The translations under genes were made by a program, and so were the position numbers. A DNA stretch of 9,766 nt from Nitrospirota bacterium (GTDB lineage: Bacteria > Nitrospirota > Thermodesulfovibrionia > Thermodesulfovibrionales > UBA1546). The notes below the pieces were generated by a model, which searched no databases, was not told the DNA's origin, and was given only the letters and a program-made list of their open reading frames with translations. Of this stretch, positions 6,132 through 9,766 are shown piece after piece. The stretch's first letter is position 1, and every line of letters starts with the position of its first letter. Location: assembly GCA_004298625.1 (NCBI GenBank), contig SCSY01000050.1:1-9766 (forward strand), given 5' to 3'.

Positions 6132-8226
6132 AAACCTTTCAGAATTCCCGATACAATACATTAAGGGCGTTGGCCCTCAAAGGGCAAAGCTTCTTAACAA
6201 CCTTGGAATTAAAACCGCAGAAGACGCCCTCTATTACCTGCCCTACAGATACGAAGACCGGAACAATATCAACAAGATAAGCAATCTCAACTACGGACAA
6301 CTCGAGACCGTAACCGGGAAGGTTATCGCTGCCGATGTAATAAAACTGCCGAGGAGCAACCGCAAGCTGTTTGAACTTACAGTATCTGACGGCAGCGGCT
6401 TGCTCAAAGGCAAGTGGTTTAATCAGCCGTTCATGAAAAAGAACTTTGAGGTGGGACAGGAAATAATCCTCAGCGGCATCGTAAAGAGGAATCCTTACCG
6501 GGGCCTCGGGTTTGAATTCGACAATCCTGAGTATGAATTTCCGACCGATGACGGAGACGCCTTTATACACACCTCAAGGATCGTTCCAATATACCGGACC
6601 ACCGTGGGCTTAAGCGTCAGGCAGTTAAGAACCATAATGTTCAATCTTCTCGATGCCTGCGTAAAAGAAGTGTCTGATACGATGCCCAGAGAAATAATCG
6701 AGAGGAATAACCTCCCCGAACTTAAGGAGAGCATATTAAATTCCCATTTCCCTGAAGCCGGGGCAGACATGGATAACCTGAACAGGGGCATCAGCCTTTA
6801 TCAGACAAGACTTTCCTTTGACGAGCTTTTTATGTTCGAGCTGGGACTTTCAGCGTTGAAAAAGGGCAAAGACATTGAAAGGGGAATAGCGTTTAACACA
6901 GAGGGCGTTTTTGTTAAAAAACTCCTTGATAGCCTTCCGTTCAAGCTTACCGGAGCGCAGCAAAGAGTATTCAGCGAGATACTTCATGATATGAAGAAAC
7001 CTCATCCTATGAACAGACTTATTCAGGGTGACGTGGGTTGCGGCAAGACCGTCATCGCCATCATGGCAATGCTTACTGCCGTTGAATGCGGTTATCAGGC
7101 AGCGCTGATGGCGCCTACCGAGATACTCGCTGAACAGCATTATATAAATATACATAAGATTGTTGAAGACATGGGGCTTAATATATGCCTTCTCACGGGA
7201 AGTGTAAAGAAGAGGCCATTGGATGATATAGCATCCGGAAAGATTAATATAAGCATCGGCACTCATGCGCTCATACAGGAAGGGATAAATTTCAAAAATC
7301 TCGGACTTGCGATAATAGATGAGCAGCACAAGTTCGGCGTTATGCAGAGGGCGATGCTTAAAAAAAAGGGACACCCTGACGCCTTGACCCCTGATGTTTT
7401 AGTCATGACGGCAACGCCTATTCCGAGAACGCTGTCCATGACGCTCTACGGAGACATGAATTATTCCGTCATAGATGAACTTCCGCCCGATAGAAGACCT
7501 GTGTCAACGCGCCTGTTTAACGAGAAACAGAAGAGTTATATTTATAATGCAATTGCCGGTGAAATAAAAAAAGGAAGGCAGGTCTATATCGTATATCCTG
7601 TAATAGAGGAGACCGGCAAGTCAAATCTTAAATCTGCAATAATAGGCAAAGAAGCCCTGGAAAAGATGTTCCCCGACTATAAAATAAGTCTTATCCATGG
7701 AAGGATGAAATCTCAGGAAAAGGAAACAGTAATGGCAGCCTTTAAAAAAGGCGGGATTGACATCCTCGTAAGCACTACGGTGATAGAAGTCGGCGTGGAT
7801 GTCCCTAATGCGACGATGATGCTGATAGTCCATGCCGAGAGATTCGGGCTGGCGCAGCTTCACCAGCTCAGGGGCAGGGTAGGGAGAGGGGCTGAACAGT
7901 CGTATTGTTTTCTTCTGGCGTATGAGCCAGCAGGCGAAGAAGCCAGACAGAGGTTCGGCATAATGGTTAAAAGCAATGACGGTTTCAGGATAGCAGAGGA
8001 AGACCTTATTATCAGGGGGCCGGGAGAATTTTTCGGCACAAGGCAGGCAGGGATGCCTGACCTTAAGATTGCGAATATAATACGGGATGCAAGGCTTATC
8101 GAGGACGCCAGAAAAGAGGCCTTCGGCCTGATAGATAATGATCCGGAACTTAAGGGATTTCCTGAATTGAAGAAGTGTGTTGAGGGTTTCTGGAGAGGGA
8201 AGATAGAGTTATTTAAGACGGGCTGA
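6124..8226 (+). CDS. recG: ATP-dependent DNA helicase RecG
   Basis: RecG is a superfamily 2 helicase that remodels stalled replication forks and Holliday junctions. From ATG 6124 it has 700 residues, close to E. coli RecG (693). The N-terminal wedge region begins with a helix-hairpin-helix-like IKGVGPQRAKLL and continues as an OB fold (about 55-140). Helicase motifs follow: GDVGCGKT (302-309), DEQHKFG (399-405), TATPIPRTL (429-437), TTVIEVGVDVPNAT (551-564) and QLRGRVGRG (581-589). The C-terminal part contains the TRG-type segment RIAEEDLIIRGPGEFFGTR (622-640), so the protein is complete. Two TTG codons at 6118 and 6121 are alternative starts. The gene overlaps nusA by 8 bases and should be translationally coupled to it. 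An A8 run at 7360-7367 lies between the two helicase domains. Confidence 0.96.
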   Translation: MGKNLSEFPIQYIKGVGPQRAKLLNNLGIKTAEDALYYLPYRYEDRNNINKISNLNYGQLETVTGKVIAADVIKLPRSNRKLFELTVSDGSGLLKGKWFNQPFMKKNFEVGQEIILSGIVKRNPYRGLGFEFDNPEYEFPTDDGDAFIHTSRIVPIYRTTVGLSVRQLRTIMFNLLDACVKEVSDTMPREIIERNNLPELKESILNSHFPEAGADMDNLNRGISLYQTRLSFDELFMFELGLSALKKGKDIERGIAFNTEGVFVKKLLDSLPFKLTGAQQRVFSEILHDMKKPHPMNRLIQGDVGCGKTVIAIMAMLTAVECGYQAALMAPTEILAEQHYINIHKIVEDMGLNICLLTGSVKKRPLDDIASGKINISIGTHALIQEGINFKNLGLAIIDEQHKFGVMQRAMLKKKGHPDALTPDVLVMTATPIPRTLSMTLYGDMNYSVIDELPPDRRPVSTRLFNEKQKSYIYNAIAGEIKKGRQVYIVYPVIEETGKSNLKSAIIGKEALEKMFPDYKISLIHGRMKSQEKETVMAAFKKGGIDILVSTTVIEVGVDVPNATMMLIVHAERFGLAQLHQLRGRVGRGAEQSYCFLLAYEPAGEEARQRFGIMVKSNDGFRIAEEDLIIRGPGEFFGTRQAGMPDLKIANIIRDARLIEDARKEAFGLIDNDPELKGFPELKKCVEGFWRGKIELFKTG

Positions 8227-8383
8227 TCTGTGATGAAATAGCCGCGCAAAGAAGCGTTTTCATAAACCGCTGTTATGTTATTATGAAACATTGCTTAAAA
8301 TCGGCGTCTCTGCGGTTTTGCAGCGGGGAGGGTGATTGACTCCTGATTTTTGGATGGATTAGCATTAAATGAGAGGAGGGTGT
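8227..8383 (+). promoter_or_regulatory. recG to coiled-coil gene spacer with a possible promoter
   Basis: This 157-base gap has no convincing gene. TTGACT (8336-8341) and TAGCAT (8360-8365), 18 bases apart, could be a weak promoter with a start near 8372. AGGAGGG (8374-8380) is the ribosome site for ATG 8384. Two small inverted repeats share bases and could not form together: TTTCATAA/TTATGAAA (8258-8265 with 8281-8288) and AAACCGC/GCGGTTT (8264-8270 with 8312-8318). No clear terminator follows recG. Confidence 0.3.
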
Positions 8384-8698
8384 ATGTGGAGAAGGGTTAA
8401 GAATAATCTGGATTCGGGAATAGATAAGATAAAGTGGTTTTCGTCTGTATTGGCCGAAAGGATGAAGGTGGAATTTTCAGTAATTAAGCTTTTGCAGGAG
8501 CGGGAAAAAAAGGAAAAGGACAGGGCGGAAAAGATGAGGCTTGTGGGAGAACGCGTGTTCGAGTTAAGAAATCATTCGGAAAAAAACGCCTATAAGGACA
8601 AGGCGATATCCGAGGCTATAGTTGAGCTTGAGAGGCTCGATGCCGAGATTGAAGAGATAAAGAAAAAGGCATCCGAGATGAGTAATATAGAAGGGTAA
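8384..8698 (+). CDS. Small coiled-coil protein of unknown function
   Basis: I do not recognise this 104-residue protein. It appears entirely helical and rich in Lys and Glu (segments 38-62 and 74-98), with heptad-like spacing in ISEAIVELERLDAEIEEIKK suggesting coiled coil. An amphipathic N-terminal helix (IKWFSSVLAERMKVEFSVIK, 16-35) could touch a membrane or a partner. There is no signal peptide, transmembrane segment or Cys. The start at 8384 is set by AGGAGGG 3-4 bases upstream; an ATG at 8369 would place that site inside the gene. It ends 44 bases before pilD on the same strand, so a pilus or secretion link is suggested by position only. Confidence 0.75.
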   Translation: MWRRVKNNLDSGIDKIKWFSSVLAERMKVEFSVIKLLQEREKKEKDRAEKMRLVGERVFELRNHSEKNAYKDKAISEAIVELERLDAEIEEIKKKASEMSNIEG

Positions 8699-8738
8699 AT
8701 AGGTGAAGAAGGGGAAGAAGGTCAAATAGGGGAAGAAG
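8697..8738 (+). repeat. GA-rich imperfect direct repeat before pilD
   Basis: AAATAGGTGAAGAAG (8697-8711) recurs as AAATAGGGGAAGAAG (8724-8738), 27 bases apart with one mismatch. The first copy begins inside the stop codon of the upstream gene. The second copy supplies the purine-rich ribosome site (AGGGG, 8728-8732) for pilD ATG 8743. It is probably a small tandem duplication that offers several ribosome-binding registers. Confidence 0.6.
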
Positions 8739-8742
8739 ATAA

Positions 8743-9522
8743 ATGCAGGAAATAATTCTATATGGGATAGTTTTTCTTTTCGGCTCTGTTATCGGTTCTT
8801 TCTTAAATGTCTGCATATACAGGCTGCCGCGGGGGGAGTCAATCGTCTTGCCTTCATCGCATTGTCCTTCATGCAACACGCCTCTAAAGGTATGGGATAA
8901 CATTCCGGTGCTCAGCTATATTTTACTCGGCGGAAAGTGCAGGTCTTGCAAGGCAAAAATATCCTTCAGATACCCGATGGTTGAAGCGCTGAACGCGCTG
9001 TTTTATGTAGCATTAATCTGGAGGTTTGGGATTGGATGGCATACGCTCATTTATTTTTTATTGGCCTCTGCCCTGATAGTCATAACTTTTATTGACCTTG
9101 ATTTTCAGATAATACCGGACAGCATAACTATGCCGGGTATTTTTATAGGTCTTGTCTCAGGTTCATTAATGCTCCCGGACCCTTTTTTGAGATGGGCAAT
9201 GCTTGGCTATAAGGCGTCTATGATCGGGGCCGTAACGGGATTCGGTCTTTTTTATGCGGTTGCTGTTTTGAGCAGGGGGGGAATGGGGGGGGGCGATATA
9301 AAGATGATGGCAATGATCGGGGCGTTAATGGGATGGAAGTCCGTGCTTCTTACGACTTTTCTCGGCAGCCTTTTGGGTTCTGTCTGGGGAATATCCCTGA
9401 TGATATTTAAGGGTAAGGGAAGAAAGACCAAGATACCATTCGGACCCTATCTGGCCGCAGGCACAATCATCACTCTTTTTTACGGTCAGGAAATTCTTTA
9501 TTGGTATCTCGGACGCAGATGA
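8743..9522 (+). CDS. pilD: Type IV prepilin peptidase (leader peptidase / N-methyltransferase)
   Basis: This inner-membrane aspartic protease cleaves the leader of type IV prepilins and type II secretion pseudopilins and N-methylates the new first residue. The 259-residue protein has the full-length PilD layout: GSVIGSFLNVCIYRLPRGES (14-33), then two CxxC pairs (C41/C44 and C66/C69) typical of the bifunctional class. A set of membrane helices carries the catalytic aspartates D118 (IDLDFQIIPD) and D185 (GGMGGGDIKMM), and PFGPYL (232-237) lies near the end. Codons for S177-G184 contain G7-AAT-G9 (9275-9293); losing one G gives a stop just past M181. The stop overlaps the next gene by 4 bases. 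No pilin or secretion gene lies in the window, so which system it serves is open. Confidence 0.95.
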   Translation: MQEIILYGIVFLFGSVIGSFLNVCIYRLPRGESIVLPSSHCPSCNTPLKVWDNIPVLSYILLGGKCRSCKAKISFRYPMVEALNALFYVALIWRFGIGWHTLIYFLLASALIVITFIDLDFQIIPDSITMPGIFIGLVSGSLMLPDPFLRWAMLGYKASMIGAVTGFGLFYAVAVLSRGGMGGGDIKMMAMIGALMGWKSVLLTTFLGSLLGSVWGISLMIFKGKGRKTKIPFGPYLAAGTIITLFYGQEILYWYLGRR

Positions 9523-9766
9523 ATCCCGTAGCAATTTTTTTATCGGCGACGATATTTTTTCTTTTAATTTTAATCTTTTCCTATCTTCTTAAATCATATC
9601 TGAAATTCAGGAGCAAAAAGGAAGCATCAGGGAATAAGGATACCTCTGACGTCGGTTTTGTCGTAGACACCTTTCATGAACTTGTGTCGAAACTTAAGGA
9701 AAAAGAAAAAGAACTGGAGATATTAAGGAAGCTTGCGGAGCAAAGAGCCGGGGATGTTGAGAGCTA
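9519..9766 (+). CDS. N-terminal part of a membrane protein, possibly a sensor kinase
   Basis: The frame starts with ATG overlapping the pilD stop (ATGA) and is still open at the window end, giving 82 residues. One hydrophobic segment (about 4-26, VAIFLSATIFFLLILIFSYL) is followed by a basic stretch (KFRSKK), so the N-terminus is outside or short and the rest is cytoplasmic. FVVDTFHELV leads into a charged helix (KLKEKEKELEILRKLAEQRA) ending in GDVES. A linker helix ending in AEQRA-x-VES resembles those placed just before PAS domains in bacterial sensor kinases, and a kinase next to pilD would fit a PilS/PilR-type pair. That identity is inference; no catalytic motif is within the window. Confidence 0.7.
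   Translation, partial: MNPVAIFLSATIFFLLILIFSYLLKSYLKFRSKKEASGNKDTSDVGFVVDTFHELVSKLKEKEKELEILRKLAEQRAGDVES

Noticed and set aside
6850..7374. 174-codon minus-strand frame inside recG
   Set aside because: It lies fully within conserved recG helicase motifs, has no recognisable domain, and its composition looks like a shadow of the + strand coding.
8247..8260. Possible terminator after recG (CGC-AAAGAA-GCG followed by TTTT)
   Set aside because: The stem has only three to four pairs and is too weak to support a terminator call.

Overview
The window looks like ordinary chromosomal DNA from a Gram-negative bacterium of moderate GC content (mid-40s percent by eye). A lipoprotein signal sequence, a PilD-type prepilin peptidase, a PilZ domain and a multi-domain sensor kinase all fit that. 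Gene content, TTG starts and protein style suggest Nitrospirota (Thermodesulfovibrionia-like) or a deltaproteobacterial relative. This is inference; no rRNA or other taxonomic marker is present. I see no phage genes, insertion sequences, CRISPR array, tRNA or rRNA.

Left part (1-4058): after a short edge segment and a strong hairpin comes a hybrid sensor histidine kinase on +. Its promoter carries both sigma70 consensus hexamers and sits so close to the ATG that the mRNA should be leaderless. It converges, with a 4-bp overlap of stop codons, on a two-gene minus-strand unit: a HAD phosphatase (Gph-like) fused to a C-terminal PilZ domain, followed by a TrmN6-type methyltransferase. Middle (4059-4521): a divergent promoter region, a 58-residue TTG-started lipoprotein with a Pro/Ala tail, a palindromic terminator, and an AT-rich leader with a second terminator-like hairpin directly before rimP.

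Right part (4522-9766): rimP, nusA and recG overlap or abut as one + strand unit for ribosome maturation, transcription elongation and DNA repair. After a 157-bp gap come a small coiled-coil protein of unknown function, a prepilin peptidase (pilD) and the start of a membrane protein that runs off the window and may be a sensor kinase. This right end probably serves type IV pili or type II secretion.

I found no complete new multi-gene system. The points most worth a second look are the G7-AAT-G9 tract at the catalytic GGGD motif of pilD, where losing one G gives a stop within four codons; the HAD-PilZ fusion with a possible internal start; the leaderless kinase promoter with a T9 tract in its spacer; the lipoprotein that ATG-only gene calling would miss; and the hairpin in the rimP-nusA-recG leader.
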